Assembly: GCA_039033415.1 (NCBI GenBank)
Contig: JBCCCR010000029.1
Location: 1 to 64,000 of the forward strand
Reading direction: 5' to 3'
DNA: 64,000 bases
DNA from: Pseudomonadota bacterium
GTDB lineage: Bacteria > Pseudomonadota > Gammaproteobacteria > Xanthomonadales > SZUA-38
A model generated the notes under the pieces. The model did no database searches and was not told the DNA's origin. It worked only from the letters and a program-made list of their open reading frames with translations. Positions 18,736 to 27,863 of the stretch are shown here, piece by piece. The translations under genes were made by a program, and so were the position numbers. Position 1 is the stretch's first letter. The number at the start of each line of letters is the position of its first letter.

Positions 18736-20073
18736 ATGTCAGCCTATTCCGCCAACCTCTGGCACCCGATGGTCCATCCGAACGAGGCAGAAGCCCGCGA
18801 GCCGCTGCACATCACGCGCGGCGACGGCGTTTACGTACAGGATGATCAGGGGAAACGGCTGCTGGACGGCGTGGCCGGTCTGTGGTGCGTCAACGCGGGT
18901 CATAATCGCACGGAGATCAAAGACGCGATCATCGCGCAGCTCCACGAGCTGGAGTACTACCAGCTCTTCGATGGCGTGTCTCATCCGCGCGTTGTGGAGA
19001 TGGCGGAGCTGGTTCTTGAGTTCACCGCCGAAGAAAACATGCGGCGCGTGGTGTTCAACTCCGGCGGCTCTGACGCCATTGAGACGGCTCTTAAGATGGC
19101 CCGTCAGTTTCATCGCCTGAACGGCCAGCCGGAGCGCACCAAGTTCATCTCCCTCAAGCACGGCTATCATGGAACCCACTTCGGCGGCGTGTCGGTTAAC
19201 GGCCTGAACGTCAATCGCCGCAACTACGAACCGCTGCTGCCAGGCTGCTTCCACCTCGACAGCCCCTGGCTGTACCGCAACCCCTGGACCGATGTTCCGG
19301 AGGAGCTGGGCCGCCTGTGTGCCGAGCAGCTCGAGCGCGAGCTGGAGTTCCAGATGCCCGACACGGTTGCGGCGTTTATCGCGGAGCCGGTGCAGGGCGC
19401 CGGCGGGGTGATTGTGCCGCCGGCCAACTACTGGCCGCTGATCCGCGAAGTCTGCGACCGCCACGGTGTGCTGCTGATCGCCGATGAGGTGGTCACCGGT
19501 TTCGGCCGCTCGGGCTGCATGTTCGGCAGCCGCGGGTGGGGCGTTAAGCCGGACATTATGTGTTTCGCTAAGGGGATTTCTTCGGGTTATATCCCGCTGG
19601 GCGCCACCGTGGTCAATGAACGGGTGGAGGCTGCGTTTTCAGCCAATCAGAACTTTGACGGCGCAATCATGCACGGCTACACCTACGCCGGCCACCCGGT
19701 AGCCTGCGCTGCGGGGATCGCCAGCCTCAACATCGTGCGCGACGAAAAGCTGCCGGAAAACGCGAAGGTCCAGGGTGACTATCTGCTGGCGGCGCTCAAA
19801 CCCTTCGAAGAGCGTTTTCCGTCGGTCGGCGAGGTGCGCGGCAAAGGCCTGATGATCGGTATCGATCTGGTTGCCGATAAGCAGACACGCGACCCGATCG
19901 ATCCCACCGGCGGCTTTGCCTACGAGCTGGCCGGTGTGGTCCGGCGGGAAGGCGTCCTGGTGCGCCCGGTGGGAACCAAGCTGATCCTGAGTCCGCCGCT
20001 AATTTTTCAGCAAAATCACTGCGACGAAATGGTCGCGGCCCTGACCACAGCGTTCGAGGAGCTGGATCGCTGA
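18736..20073 (+). CDS. Class III aminotransferase (omega-transaminase type)
   Basis: PLP-dependent class III aminotransferase, 445 residues, cytoplasmic. The PLP region is intact: NSGGSDAIETALKMAR for phosphate binding, LLIADEVVTGFGRSG with the cofactor-binding Asp, and Lys in CFAKGISSGYIPLGA as the Schiff-base residue. The N-terminal segment (LWHPMVHPNEA, then DGVAGLWCVNAGH) is typical of omega-amino-acid or amine:pyruvate transaminases, which convert terminal amines to aldehydes. It is the first gene of a rightward series containing a transporter, receptor and aldehyde dehydrogenase. It fits an amine-degradation role, but the amine is unknown. Confidence 0.9.
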   Translation: MSAYSANLWHPMVHPNEAEAREPLHITRGDGVYVQDDQGKRLLDGVAGLWCVNAGHNRTEIKDAIIAQLHELEYYQLFDGVSHPRVVEMAELVLEFTAEENMRRVVFNSGGSDAIETALKMARQFHRLNGQPERTKFISLKHGYHGTHFGGVSVNGLNVNRRNYEPLLPGCFHLDSPWLYRNPWTDVPEELGRLCAEQLERELEFQMPDTVAAFIAEPVQGAGGVIVPPANYWPLIREVCDRHGVLLIADEVVTGFGRSGCMFGSRGWGVKPDIMCFAKGISSGYIPLGATVVNERVEAAFSANQNFDGAIMHGYTYAGHPVACAAGIASLNIVRDEKLPENAKVQGDYLLAALKPFEERFPSVGEVRGKGLMIGIDLVADKQTRDPIDPTGGFAYELAGVVRREGVLVRPVGTKLILSPPLIFQQNHCDEMVAALTTAFEELDR

Positions 20074-20074
20074 C

Positions 20075-21289
20075 ATGATGCACGTGCTGCTAGGCGATCG
20101 AAGCCGGCCGCGGGACGTCAACTCACGGCGTTCACTGGTGGCTATTGTCTATCTGGCGGTGATCGGTCCGTGCGTGTTTATTGTCCAGCCGGGATTTGTG
20201 CAGGGTCTGGTCGAGAGTGTGGGTCTCACGGAACAGCAGGCCGGCTACATCGCCTCGGCTGAAGTCTTCGGCATTGCTGCGACCACCATCCTGCTCAGCC
20301 TGATCGCCGCAAAAATCTCCTGGCGGATTTTCCTGAGCGGCTGCGTGGCGTTGGGCGTCGTGGCCAACCTGCTGTCCATGAACCAGACGGATTTTGAGGC
20401 GCTCGCCGTCCTCCGTTTCGCGGCCGGTCTGTGCTCGGGCGGTTTGATCTCCCTGACATTCACCATGATGGGCATCTCGGCGAGGCCCGATCGAAATTTT
20501 GGGCTCATTATCGTGTGGGTGCTGACCTATGGCGGTATCGGCCTGCTGGTGATGCCGACCGCCTATGGACTGGTCGGCATGAACGGCGTGCTGGTGTTTT
20601 TTGCGTTGTTTCACCTGACGGGCCTCGCGTTCATCCGGTCGGTGCCGGACAGCGGTCGGGCGGAGGAGGCGGAAGCGCCGCCCGATTTCCACCCAACGAC
20701 GCGGCGGCTGTCGCTGCTGGCCATTCTGATCTACAACATCGCCATCGGCATAGTTTGGGCCTATCTGTTTCTGGTCGGGCTGGAGACCGGGATGGACGAG
20801 CAGGCGGTGGCTAACGCGCTCACCGTGTCCCAGTTTCTCGGCGTCGGCGGTGCTTTCTTTTCCGTGCTGTTTGAAACCCGCCTCGGCCGGCTTTGGCCGC
20901 TGGTGCTGAGCATCATAGGTACCGGCGTTGCCACCTGGCTCCTGACCGGCGGCGCCGCGCCGCTGGAGTTTTGGGTGGCGGTCTGTGGCTTCAATCTGCT
21001 CTGGAACCTGAGCATGCCTTACCTGCTGGGCTCGCTGTCGGACTACGACGCGAGCGGCCATACCGTGGTGCACGGCGTATCCATGCAGATGCTGGGGCTG
21101 GCCATCGGACCTTTTGTTGCCGCGCGAATCCTGGGAATGGGGGGATACGACGCGGTCAATCTCACGGCGGTAGTACTGTTTGGTGCCGCGCTCCTGGTGA
21201 AGCTGCCGGGCCTGGTGGCCCAGCGGGTGCACCACATCGCCAGGAATGCACAGCCCAGCACCGTAGGTATACCGGATCCCGGCCCGTAG
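20075..21289 (+). CDS. MFS transporter
   Basis: Major facilitator superfamily permease of 404 residues with about twelve hydrophobic segments, beginning one base after the aminotransferase stop codon, so translation is likely coupled. The first segment contains AIVYLAVIGPCVFIVQPGFV, and the loop between segments 2 and 3 is short and charged as expected. A substrate cannot be assigned. Given its position, import of an amine or export of its product is the plausible role. Confidence 0.88.
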   Translation: MMHVLLGDRSRPRDVNSRRSLVAIVYLAVIGPCVFIVQPGFVQGLVESVGLTEQQAGYIASAEVFGIAATTILLSLIAAKISWRIFLSGCVALGVVANLLSMNQTDFEALAVLRFAAGLCSGGLISLTFTMMGISARPDRNFGLIIVWVLTYGGIGLLVMPTAYGLVGMNGVLVFFALFHLTGLAFIRSVPDSGRAEEAEAPPDFHPTTRRLSLLAILIYNIAIGIVWAYLFLVGLETGMDEQAVANALTVSQFLGVGGAFFSVLFETRLGRLWPLVLSIIGTGVATWLLTGGAAPLEFWVAVCGFNLLWNLSMPYLLGSLSDYDASGHTVVHGVSMQMLGLAIGPFVAARILGMGGYDAVNLTAVVLFGAALLVKLPGLVAQRVHHIARNAQPSTVGIPDPGP

Positions 21290-21338
21290 CCCGGGAAAAG
21301 CTGACTTTCAACATGATAAAAATCCCGGAGGGAGACAC

Positions 21339-23732
21339 ATGAGAAATCCAAGAAACCCGCTCAAAACGCAGCGCCGAACGCTGTTGTTTGCGGCCGTCGC
21401 CATGGCCATGTCGGCCGGCGCCGGCGCGCAGGTGCTGGAAGAGGTGGTCGTGACTGCCCAGAAGCGCGAACAAAACCTGCAGGATGTAGGGATCTCAGTC
21501 ACCGCTTACTCCGGTGAGCAGATGAAGGCGCTGGGAATTACCAACACCGTGGAGATCACGGAGCAGATTCCGGGTCTGCAGATGACCACGTTTTCTCCCA
21601 ATCTGACCGTCTTCAACATTCGCGGTGTTTCTCAAAACAACTTCACCGACAACCTGGAAGCGCCGGTTGCGGTGTACATCGACGACGCTTACGTTGCCAG
21701 CATGAACGCCCTCAACGGCCAGCTCTTCGACATGGAGCGGGTTGAGGTGCTGCGCGGTCCGCAGGGCACGCTGTTCGGCCGGAACGCCACCGGCGGCGTG
21801 ATTCACTACATCACGAAAGGCGCCGACGAGGAGGAAACCAACGGCTACCTGTCTGTCCTCGGCGCGGAGTTCGGTCGCGTCGCCGTGGAGGGTGCGGTTG
21901 GTGGATCGATTTCTGACACCGTTCGCTACCGGGTTGCGTTTCGCCAGGAAGAGTCAGATGGTTTTATCGAGTCCTCGCCGTTTCCTGAAGGCAACCCGCT
22001 GCCGCCCAGCGGCACGGACCTTGGCGGCACGGATGGTTACGCGATCCGCGGTTCGCTGCAGTTCGACATCGGCGACAAAGGTAAGCTGGATCTCAGCTAT
22101 CGGCGCACCGAAGATGACGACGTGCCGACCGGCGGCTACAGCTTTATGCCCTACGGCAACGCAGCCGATGCATACATCCCGCCGGAATTTGTCGACTTCG
22201 TTACCAACGTTATCGGCGCGCCGGCCGGCGCGACGGCAGACATCTTCTTCTGCCCGAGTCAGCTCGATTGTTTTGCGCCGGTGGATGAGGCGGGCCTGAC
22301 CATCTTTGATGGCGATCACCCAACGCCCTTCCAGCATTTTTCTGACTACTCCGGGTTCATGGATCGCGAAACCAACGCGTTTACGGCGCGCTTTGACTAC
22401 GCGCTGGACAACGGCTGGGACTTCACCTCCATCACCAACTATTCCGACCTGGACAAGTTTTACACCGAGGACGGCGACGGCATTCCGGTGCCGATCATCG
22501 AATTCACGACGGTGGCGGACTTCACCCAAATCAGCCAGGAATTCCGCCTGTCCGGATCCAGCGACACCATGCGCTGGCAGGTGGGCGCCTACTTCCTGGA
22601 TATGGAAACCGATGCTGACGTCATCACCCGGGGGGCTCCGGTCTCCGGCGTGGCGGTCGAACTCGGCTTTGATCCCACCACGCTGACCGCACCCGCCGTT
22701 GTGCAGGACTACACGCTGGACTCACGCAACTGGTCGATCTTTGGTGAGGCTGAATGGGACCTGGGTGAGCGATGGACGCTGATCACCGGCCTGCGCTGGT
22801 CTCAGGACGACAAAGACTTCCGGTTTGTGACCGACTTTGAGTCGCCGGAAGAGGGGATCTTGGTGCCCGGTCTGTTCGACCTCAACGCCGCGGCTCGGGC
22901 CGCGGGCTCTGATGTCGACGAGGTGGACTACGGCGACTATGCCGCCAGGCTGCAGCTGAACTACCAGGCCAGCGACGATACGCTGATCTTCGGCTCTCTC
23001 AACCGCGGCATCAAGGGCGGCAACTTTGCCCCTTCTGCCAATGTGGGCCTGGATCGCATTCGCCACGACGAAGAGGTGCTGACCTCGCTGGAGCTCGGCA
23101 TCAAAACCGACCTGGCGGACGGCCTCGCGCGGCTGAACGCCACGACGTTCTTCTACAGCTACGACGACTATCAGGCGTTCACCTTCAGCGACGGGACGCC
23201 CAGCGTGTCTAACGCCGACGCGCAGAACATCGGTGCGGAGATTGAACTGATTCTGCTGCCCAGTGAGCGTTGGGACATCATCCTGGGCGCGGCCTTCATG
23301 GGCTCTGACGTCGACAATGTGGAAACGCCCCAGAGCCAGGTCACGCCGGTGGGCTTCACCGTGGACTGGCCGATCGACTTCCTCGACGACCGGGAGCTGC
23401 CCAACACCCCGAACGTCAGCTTCAACTACCTATTCCGCTACAACTGGGATGCGTTGGGCGGCAACTTTGCTGCGCAGCTTGACGGAGTCTGGTACGACGA
23501 TCAGTTCCTGGAGGTCACCAATGGCGGTGCGGCCTTCCAGAGTTCTTACGGGGTCGCCAACGCCAGCCTGGGTTGGACCAGCGCCGACCAGCGCTGGAAC
23601 GTTCGAGGCTGGGTCAAAAACCTCGCCGACGAAGAGTACAAGCTCTACGGGCTGGATCTCGGGATCCTCGGCGGTACCGCGGTTTATGGTCCGCCCCAGT
23701 GGTACGGCATGGACCTGACGTTCAGCTTCTAG
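21339..23732 (+). CDS. TonB-dependent receptor
   Basis: Second TonB-dependent outer-membrane receptor, 797 residues. GGAGGGAG lies about 5 bases before the ATG. The signal peptide ends near GAGAQ, followed by a TonB box (LEEVVVTAQKREQNLQDV), a plug with LRGPQGTLFGRNATGG, and a barrel ending MDLTFSF. It sits between the MFS gene and the aldehyde dehydrogenase gene, so it probably brings the substrate of this pathway across the outer membrane. The similarity to the receptor at 0.1-2.3 kb is only at family level. Confidence 0.93.
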   Translation: MRNPRNPLKTQRRTLLFAAVAMAMSAGAGAQVLEEVVVTAQKREQNLQDVGISVTAYSGEQMKALGITNTVEITEQIPGLQMTTFSPNLTVFNIRGVSQNNFTDNLEAPVAVYIDDAYVASMNALNGQLFDMERVEVLRGPQGTLFGRNATGGVIHYITKGADEEETNGYLSVLGAEFGRVAVEGAVGGSISDTVRYRVAFRQEESDGFIESSPFPEGNPLPPSGTDLGGTDGYAIRGSLQFDIGDKGKLDLSYRRTEDDDVPTGGYSFMPYGNAADAYIPPEFVDFVTNVIGAPAGATADIFFCPSQLDCFAPVDEAGLTIFDGDHPTPFQHFSDYSGFMDRETNAFTARFDYALDNGWDFTSITNYSDLDKFYTEDGDGIPVPIIEFTTVADFTQISQEFRLSGSSDTMRWQVGAYFLDMETDADVITRGAPVSGVAVELGFDPTTLTAPAVVQDYTLDSRNWSIFGEAEWDLGERWTLITGLRWSQDDKDFRFVTDFESPEEGILVPGLFDLNAAARAAGSDVDEVDYGDYAARLQLNYQASDDTLIFGSLNRGIKGGNFAPSANVGLDRIRHDEEVLTSLELGIKTDLADGLARLNATTFFYSYDDYQAFTFSDGTPSVSNADAQNIGAEIELILLPSERWDIILGAAFMGSDVDNVETPQSQVTPVGFTVDWPIDFLDDRELPNTPNVSFNYLFRYNWDALGGNFAAQLDGVWYDDQFLEVTNGGAAFQSSYGVANASLGWTSADQRWNVRGWVKNLADEEYKLYGLDLGILGGTAVYGPPQWYGMDLTFSF

Positions 23733-23811
23733 GCGCTTTGTCGTGAAAACGCCGCTGCCCGGAGGGCCGGGCCGCGGCAGCCAACAATAACCAGTTACGG
23801 AGACAGCGGTC

Positions 23812-25224
23812 TTGACTACTCAATACACCATGACCATCAACGGCCAGCAGGTTGCTGCTGACAGCCAGAGCGAGATCAACAACCCATCGAACGGCGAGCT
23901 TGTCGGTCTGTCTCCGCAGGCCAGCAGCGCACACCTGAACGACGCCGTGGCGGCGGCCGGCAAGGCCTTTCAGTCCTGGCGTTTCAGCAGTGACGACGAC
24001 CGCAAGGCCGCGTGTCACAAAATGGCCGATATTCTGGAAGCCAACGCCGGTGAGCTGGCGGTGCTGCTGACCAAAGAACAGGGCAAGCCGCTGGCGGGCA
24101 TGGGTTCCAACTTTGAGCTGGGTGGCTGTATCGGCTGGACGCGCTACACGGCGGAGCAAAGCCTTGAGGTCAAAGTGCTCCAGGACAACGAAGGCGGACG
24201 CATCGAGCAGCATCGCGTTCCGATCGGTGTAGTCGGCTCGATTACGCCGTGGAACTGGCCGCTGATGATTGCCATCTGGCACGTGATTCCGGCGATCCGC
24301 ACCGGCAACACCGTGGTGATCAAGCCGTCTCCATTTACGCCGCTCAGCACGCTCAAGATGATTGAGCTGATCAGCGAAGCGGTGCCGCCTGGGGTGCTCA
24401 ATTGCGTTGCCGGCGGCAATGAACTCGGTGCCGAAATCACTCAGCACACGGATATCGGCAAGGTGGTGTTTACCGGCTCGATCGCCACCGGCAAGAAGGT
24501 GATGGCCAGCGCCTCGGAGACGCTCAAGGCCATCACGTTGGAGCTCGGCGGTAACGATCCGGGAATTGTCCTGCCGGATGTCGATCCAAAAGCGATGGCG
24601 GAAGGTATCTTCTGGGGGTCGTTTATCAACAGCGGGCAGACCTGTGGTGCTCTCAAACGCCTTTACGTGCACGACAGCATCTACGAGGAGACCTGTCAGG
24701 CTCTCACGGACTTTGCCGCCAACGTCCCGATGGGTGACGGCATGGACGAAAACAACGTGCTGGGCCCGCTGCAAAACGAAATGCAGTTTAATAAGGTGAA
24801 GGACCTGGTTGAAGACGCCAAGGCGCAGGGCGCACGAATCCTGTGCGGCGGTGAGCCTACCGGTCAGGGCTATTTCTATCCGATCACGCTGGTCGCTGAC
24901 ATCAAAGACGGTACCCGGCTGGTCGATGAAGAGCAGTTTGGACCCGTGCTGCCCATCATTCGCTATTCCGACCTCAACGATGCCATCGCGAGCGCCAACG
25001 GCCTCGAGTTTGGCCTCGATGCGTCGGTCTGGAGTACCGACGCCGAGGCGGCTGCCAACGTGGCGGCTCAGCTTGAGGCCGGCACAATCTTCATCAACAA
25101 ACACGCGGAGATTGCCCCGCACGTGCCGTTCGGCGGCATCAAGTGTTCCGGGCTAGGCGTGGAGTTTGGGGAAGAGGGGCTTGAAGCCTACACCCATATC
25201 AAGATTGTCAACGCGGCGGCCTGA
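23812..25224 (+). CDS. Aldehyde dehydrogenase (NAD(P)+)
   Basis: Soluble aldehyde dehydrogenase of 470 residues, full family length. Catalytic Cys278 lies in NSGQTCGALKR, general base Glu244 in LELGGNDPG, and Asn148 in TPWNWP; the cofactor lysine is in VIKPSPFTPL. The start is taken as TTG at 23812 with CGGAGA 9-10 bases upstream; an ATG at 23830 is the alternative. The gene ends 2 bases before the amine dehydrogenase heavy chain, so the aldehyde from amine oxidation is the expected substrate. It resembles succinate-semialdehyde or betaine-aldehyde types without a decisive specificity residue. Confidence 0.92.
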   Translation: MTTQYTMTINGQQVAADSQSEINNPSNGELVGLSPQASSAHLNDAVAAAGKAFQSWRFSSDDDRKAACHKMADILEANAGELAVLLTKEQGKPLAGMGSNFELGGCIGWTRYTAEQSLEVKVLQDNEGGRIEQHRVPIGVVGSITPWNWPLMIAIWHVIPAIRTGNTVVIKPSPFTPLSTLKMIELISEAVPPGVLNCVAGGNELGAEITQHTDIGKVVFTGSIATGKKVMASASETLKAITLELGGNDPGIVLPDVDPKAMAEGIFWGSFINSGQTCGALKRLYVHDSIYEETCQALTDFAANVPMGDGMDENNVLGPLQNEMQFNKVKDLVEDAKAQGARILCGGEPTGQGYFYPITLVADIKDGTRLVDEEQFGPVLPIIRYSDLNDAIASANGLEFGLDASVWSTDAEAAANVAAQLEAGTIFINKHAEIAPHVPFGGIKCSGLGVEFGEEGLEAYTHIKIVNAAA

Positions 25225-25226
25225 AG

Positions 25227-26375
25227 ATGAAAAACACACTGCTAGCAGGAGCGATCCTCACCTTTGCTACAGCCGCCCAGGCGGAGCTGCAGCCGGAACA
25301 GCTCGGCAAGGTCCTAACTCTGCCGGAGAAGTATCCACCACACTGGATCATTGTCCACGACGCGACCTTCTTTCACATGCTGGACGGACGTCAGTACGTG
25401 ATCGACGCTGATGCGGAGACGCTGCCGGAACAGGTCAAAGGCATGTTCAACAGCTCGTTCATCGCGACGGTCAATCAGTCTTCGGTGCGGCCAGAGATGT
25501 ATGTCGCTGAGACCTATTACACCCGGGGTTCTCGCGGTACCCGGACGGATGTTCTGACGATCTACGACAAGCGGACGCTGGAACCCGTTGACGAGGTGAT
25601 CCTGCCCAACAACAACCGCTACAGCGGGATGCCCAATCAGTATGCCCACACGCTGATCGACAACGAACGCTTGGTGCTGATCTTTAACCTCAATCCGGCA
25701 ACCTCGCTGAGCGTGGTGGACCTGGAGGAGCGCAAGTATCTCGGCGAAATCCCGATCCCCGGCTGCTCGCTGGCGTTCCCAACCGGTGAACGAGGCTTCA
25801 CCTCGATCTGCGCCGGCGGCGATATGTACTCGGTGCAGCTCAATGCGGACGGCACCATGGCCTCGAGCGCCCGCACCGAGTCGTTCAACGATATCGACAA
25901 CAACCCGCTGTTCGAAAAGCCCGCCATGGTTGGCAGCACCGCGTACTTTCCGACCTTTCTGGGTGACATGGTGGAGGTGGACCTGAGCGGTCCGGCCGCC
26001 ATGGTCGGGGAGCGGTGGTCGCTGCGTCAGGGTGACGACGACGGCTGGCGCCCCGGCGGCATGACCTACGCCCTGTCCGACGCGGAGGGCCAGCTTTACG
26101 TGTTGGCTCACCCGGCCGGCTATGACGGCTCCCACAAAGATCCGGGTATAGAGGTCTGGCTTTACGACCCCGCCACCCGTAAGCGTACGGCTCGCCATCC
26201 GCTAAAAACGCCGGGACTGTCGATTGCGCTGACGCGCGATGCTGAGGCGCCGCTCATGATCGTCACCAATATCGAGATGGGCCTGGATGTCTATGACGCC
26301 AAGAGCGGCAAGTACCTGCGTACCGTGACCGGCTTCGGTCAGGAAACTCCTTTTGTAGTGCACGGAGCACGATGA
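25227..26375 (+). CDS. mauB: TTQ amine dehydrogenase, heavy chain (MauB/AauB)
   Basis: Large subunit of a periplasmic quinoprotein amine dehydrogenase. The protein (382 residues) has a cleavable signal peptide (MKNTLLAGAILTFATAAQA) and then beta-propeller repeats with strands such as HWIIVHDATF, MYVAETYYTRG, GFTSICAGGDMY and LYVLAHP, as in methylamine and aromatic amine dehydrogenases. This subunit forms the scaffold and part of the substrate channel; the redox cofactor is on the light chain, encoded next with a 4-base overlap. Whether the substrate is methylamine or a larger amine cannot be settled from this chain, but the gene set favours the aromatic-amine (aau) type. Confidence 0.9.
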   Translation: MKNTLLAGAILTFATAAQAELQPEQLGKVLTLPEKYPPHWIIVHDATFFHMLDGRQYVIDADAETLPEQVKGMFNSSFIATVNQSSVRPEMYVAETYYTRGSRGTRTDVLTIYDKRTLEPVDEVILPNNNRYSGMPNQYAHTLIDNERLVLIFNLNPATSLSVVDLEERKYLGEIPIPGCSLAFPTGERGFTSICAGGDMYSVQLNADGTMASSARTESFNDIDNNPLFEKPAMVGSTAYFPTFLGDMVEVDLSGPAAMVGERWSLRQGDDDGWRPGGMTYALSDAEGQLYVLAHPAGYDGSHKDPGIEVWLYDPATRKRTARHPLKTPGLSIALTRDAEAPLMIVTNIEMGLDVYDAKSGKYLRTVTGFGQETPFVVHGAR

Positions 26376-26890
26376 TGAACTGGTTGATGAAACAGCTGGA
26401 CCGCATGACCGAGTCCAAAACCCGTACCGTGGCCCAGAGCACCGGCCGACGTAGCTTTATGGGCCGGCTGGCCATGACGCTAACCGGCGTGTCAGCGCTG
26501 CCGCTGCTGCCGGTGACGCGGGCGCAGCAGCAGCCCGGCGAAACGGGTGACCCCAACTCCTGCGATTACTGGCGCTATTGTGCGATCGACGGGTTTCTAT
26601 GCGGCTGCTGCGGTGGCTCGATGAACACCTGTCCGCCTGGCACCGAAATGTCGCCGATGACTTGGCTGGGCACCTGCCAGAACCCGGCTGACGGCAAGAA
26701 CTACATCATTTCCTACAACGACTGCTGCGGCAAAACCTCGTGCGGCGCGTGTTTGTGCAACCGCAACGAGGCAGACCGGCCGGTTTACCGTCCGCAGGCG
26801 GCCAATGACATCAACTGGTGTATCGGCACCAAACATCTGACGTACAACTGCTCGACGGCTATTGTGGTCGGTACAGCGCTGGAACAATGA
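26372..26890 (+). CDS. mauA: TTQ amine dehydrogenase, light chain (MauA/AauA)
   Basis: Catalytic small subunit, 172 residues. A twin-arginine signal (GRRSFMGRLAMTLTGVSALP) precedes a Cys-rich mature domain with the family's many cysteines for disulfides. By comparison with the Paracoccus subunit, the two tryptophans that become tryptophan tryptophylquinone are Trp98 (PMTWLGTC) and Trp149 (NDINWCIG), and the catalytic or maturation aspartates are Asp73 (CAIDG) and Asp117 (YNDCCG). All are present, so a functional cofactor is expected. No mauG homologue, the diheme enzyme that completes the cofactor in methylamine dehydrogenase, is visible nearby. Confidence 0.93.
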   Translation: MMNWLMKQLDRMTESKTRTVAQSTGRRSFMGRLAMTLTGVSALPLLPVTRAQQQPGETGDPNSCDYWRYCAIDGFLCGCCGGSMNTCPPGTEMSPMTWLGTCQNPADGKNYIISYNDCCGKTSCGACLCNRNEADRPVYRPQAANDINWCIGTKHLTYNCSTAIVVGTALEQ

Positions 26891-27375
26891 TGCGGACTGC
26901 AGCATTCGCGTTGTCGGTCGCCGCCCTGGCGGCCACCGGCAGCAGCTGGGCCCAGCAGAGTCCAGCGGACGCCTACAACGTTTGCGCCGCCTGTCATCTG
27001 CCGACGGGCGCCGGTATTCCCGGCGCCTTTCCGCCGATCCGGGAGCGCGGCCGACAGATTGCCGTGCTGGAGGGAGGGCGCGAGTACCTGATCGGCACCG
27101 TGCTCAACGGGCTGATGGGGCAGATCAGCGCCGGCGGCCAGAGCTACTTTGGCGTGATGGCCGGGCAGCGGGGCGCGATGGACCATGAGTCGATTGCGCA
27201 AGCGCTGAACTACGTGATGTTTGAGCTGGCCGATGACGACGGTAGCGAAGTAGCTGCGTTCACCGCGGACGAGGTTGCCGGAGTCGCTGAGCAGTGGGGG
27301 GCAGCAGGCCCTGACAAGGCGGCCAAGGTCCGTCAGCAGCTCGTTGAGAAACACGCTGATGCCTGGCCCAAGTAA
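26887..27375 (+). CDS. Periplasmic monoheme cytochrome c
   Basis: Small cytochrome c of 162 residues with a signal peptide (cleavage near SSWAQ) and one heme site, Cys33-Ala-Ala-Cys36-His37. Its ATG overlaps the mauA stop codon, so it is translationally coupled to the amine dehydrogenase. A cytochrome gene directly after the light chain is also described for the Alcaligenes aau cluster. It most likely accepts electrons from the quinone cofactor, since no amicyanin or azurin gene is present. The single heme rules out a MauG role. Confidence 0.88.
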   Translation: MMRTAAFALSVAALAATGSSWAQQSPADAYNVCAACHLPTGAGIPGAFPPIRERGRQIAVLEGGREYLIGTVLNGLMGQISAGGQSYFGVMAGQRGAMDHESIAQALNYVMFELADDDGSEVAAFTADEVAGVAEQWGAAGPDKAAKVRQQLVEKHADAWPK

Positions 27376-27832
27376 CCCGCTACGCCTGGTGATCGCGGCG
27401 GCGATGCTGGCGGTCGGCGCGGGTTCCAAGGCTGACGACCATCGGGCCAAGATCAACTACATGCTCTACTGCCAGGGCTGCCACCTGCCGGCCGCCGAGG
27501 GATTGGCAGACAAGGTTCCGAAAATGAGCGGCTTTGTCGGGTACTTTACCCACAGCGAAGAAGGTCGCCGATTCCTGATCCAGGTACCCGGCTCAGCCAC
27601 CGCGCCGGTCAACGACGAGCAGCTCGCTGAGCTGATGAACTGGATCTTGCGCACCTACAGCGCCGACGAGCTGGCCGAGGATTTTGAGCCTTACACGCTA
27701 GCCGAGGTTGCGGAGCTGCGACAGTCCCCCGACACGGACCCCGCCGCCCGGCGGCAAAAGATCCTTGATGATCTGAGCAAGACCAATCGGCAGCTGCGCC
27801 GATCGCTGGACCAGCCCTCCGCGTCGCCCTGA
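27359..27832 (+). CDS. Second periplasmic monoheme cytochrome c
   Basis: A 157-residue protein with an N-terminal signal and one heme motif, Cys38-Gln-Gly-Cys41-His42; Met56 in VPKMSG is a candidate sixth ligand. The start overlaps the end of the first cytochrome by 17 bases in another frame. The C-terminal 50 residues are charged and helical. Together the two cytochromes could form an electron path from the amine dehydrogenase toward the terminal oxidase. The sequence is distinct from the first cytochrome, so this is not a recent duplicate. Confidence 0.85.
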   Translation: MPGPSNPLRLVIAAAMLAVGAGSKADDHRAKINYMLYCQGCHLPAAEGLADKVPKMSGFVGYFTHSEEGRRFLIQVPGSATAPVNDEQLAELMNWILRTYSADELAEDFEPYTLAEVAELRQSPDTDPAARRQKILDDLSKTNRQLRRSLDQPSASP

Positions 27833-27843
27833 GCGAGCGTCCC

Positions 27844-27863
27844 GGCCGGGTTTCTAACCGGCC
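27844..27863. terminator. Hairpin between convergent cytochrome and mauD genes
   Basis: GGCCGG at 27844-27849 pairs with CCGGCC at 27858-27863 around an eight-base loop. It lies at the convergence of the second cytochrome gene and mauD, overlapping the mauD stop. It may terminate transcription in both directions; no strong T-tract is present. Confidence 0.35.

Noticed and set aside
20132-21235. 367-codon open frame on the minus strand
   Set aside because: Antisense to the MFS transporter; its product is full of Gln, His and Arg with no hydrophobic segments or domain.
23722-25122. 466-codon open frame on the minus strand
   Set aside because: Antisense to the aldehyde dehydrogenase, whose catalytic residues are all present.
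26887-27832. The cytochrome genes as mauG-like maturation enzymes
   Set aside because: Each has a single CxxCH motif and is far too short for a diheme MauG.
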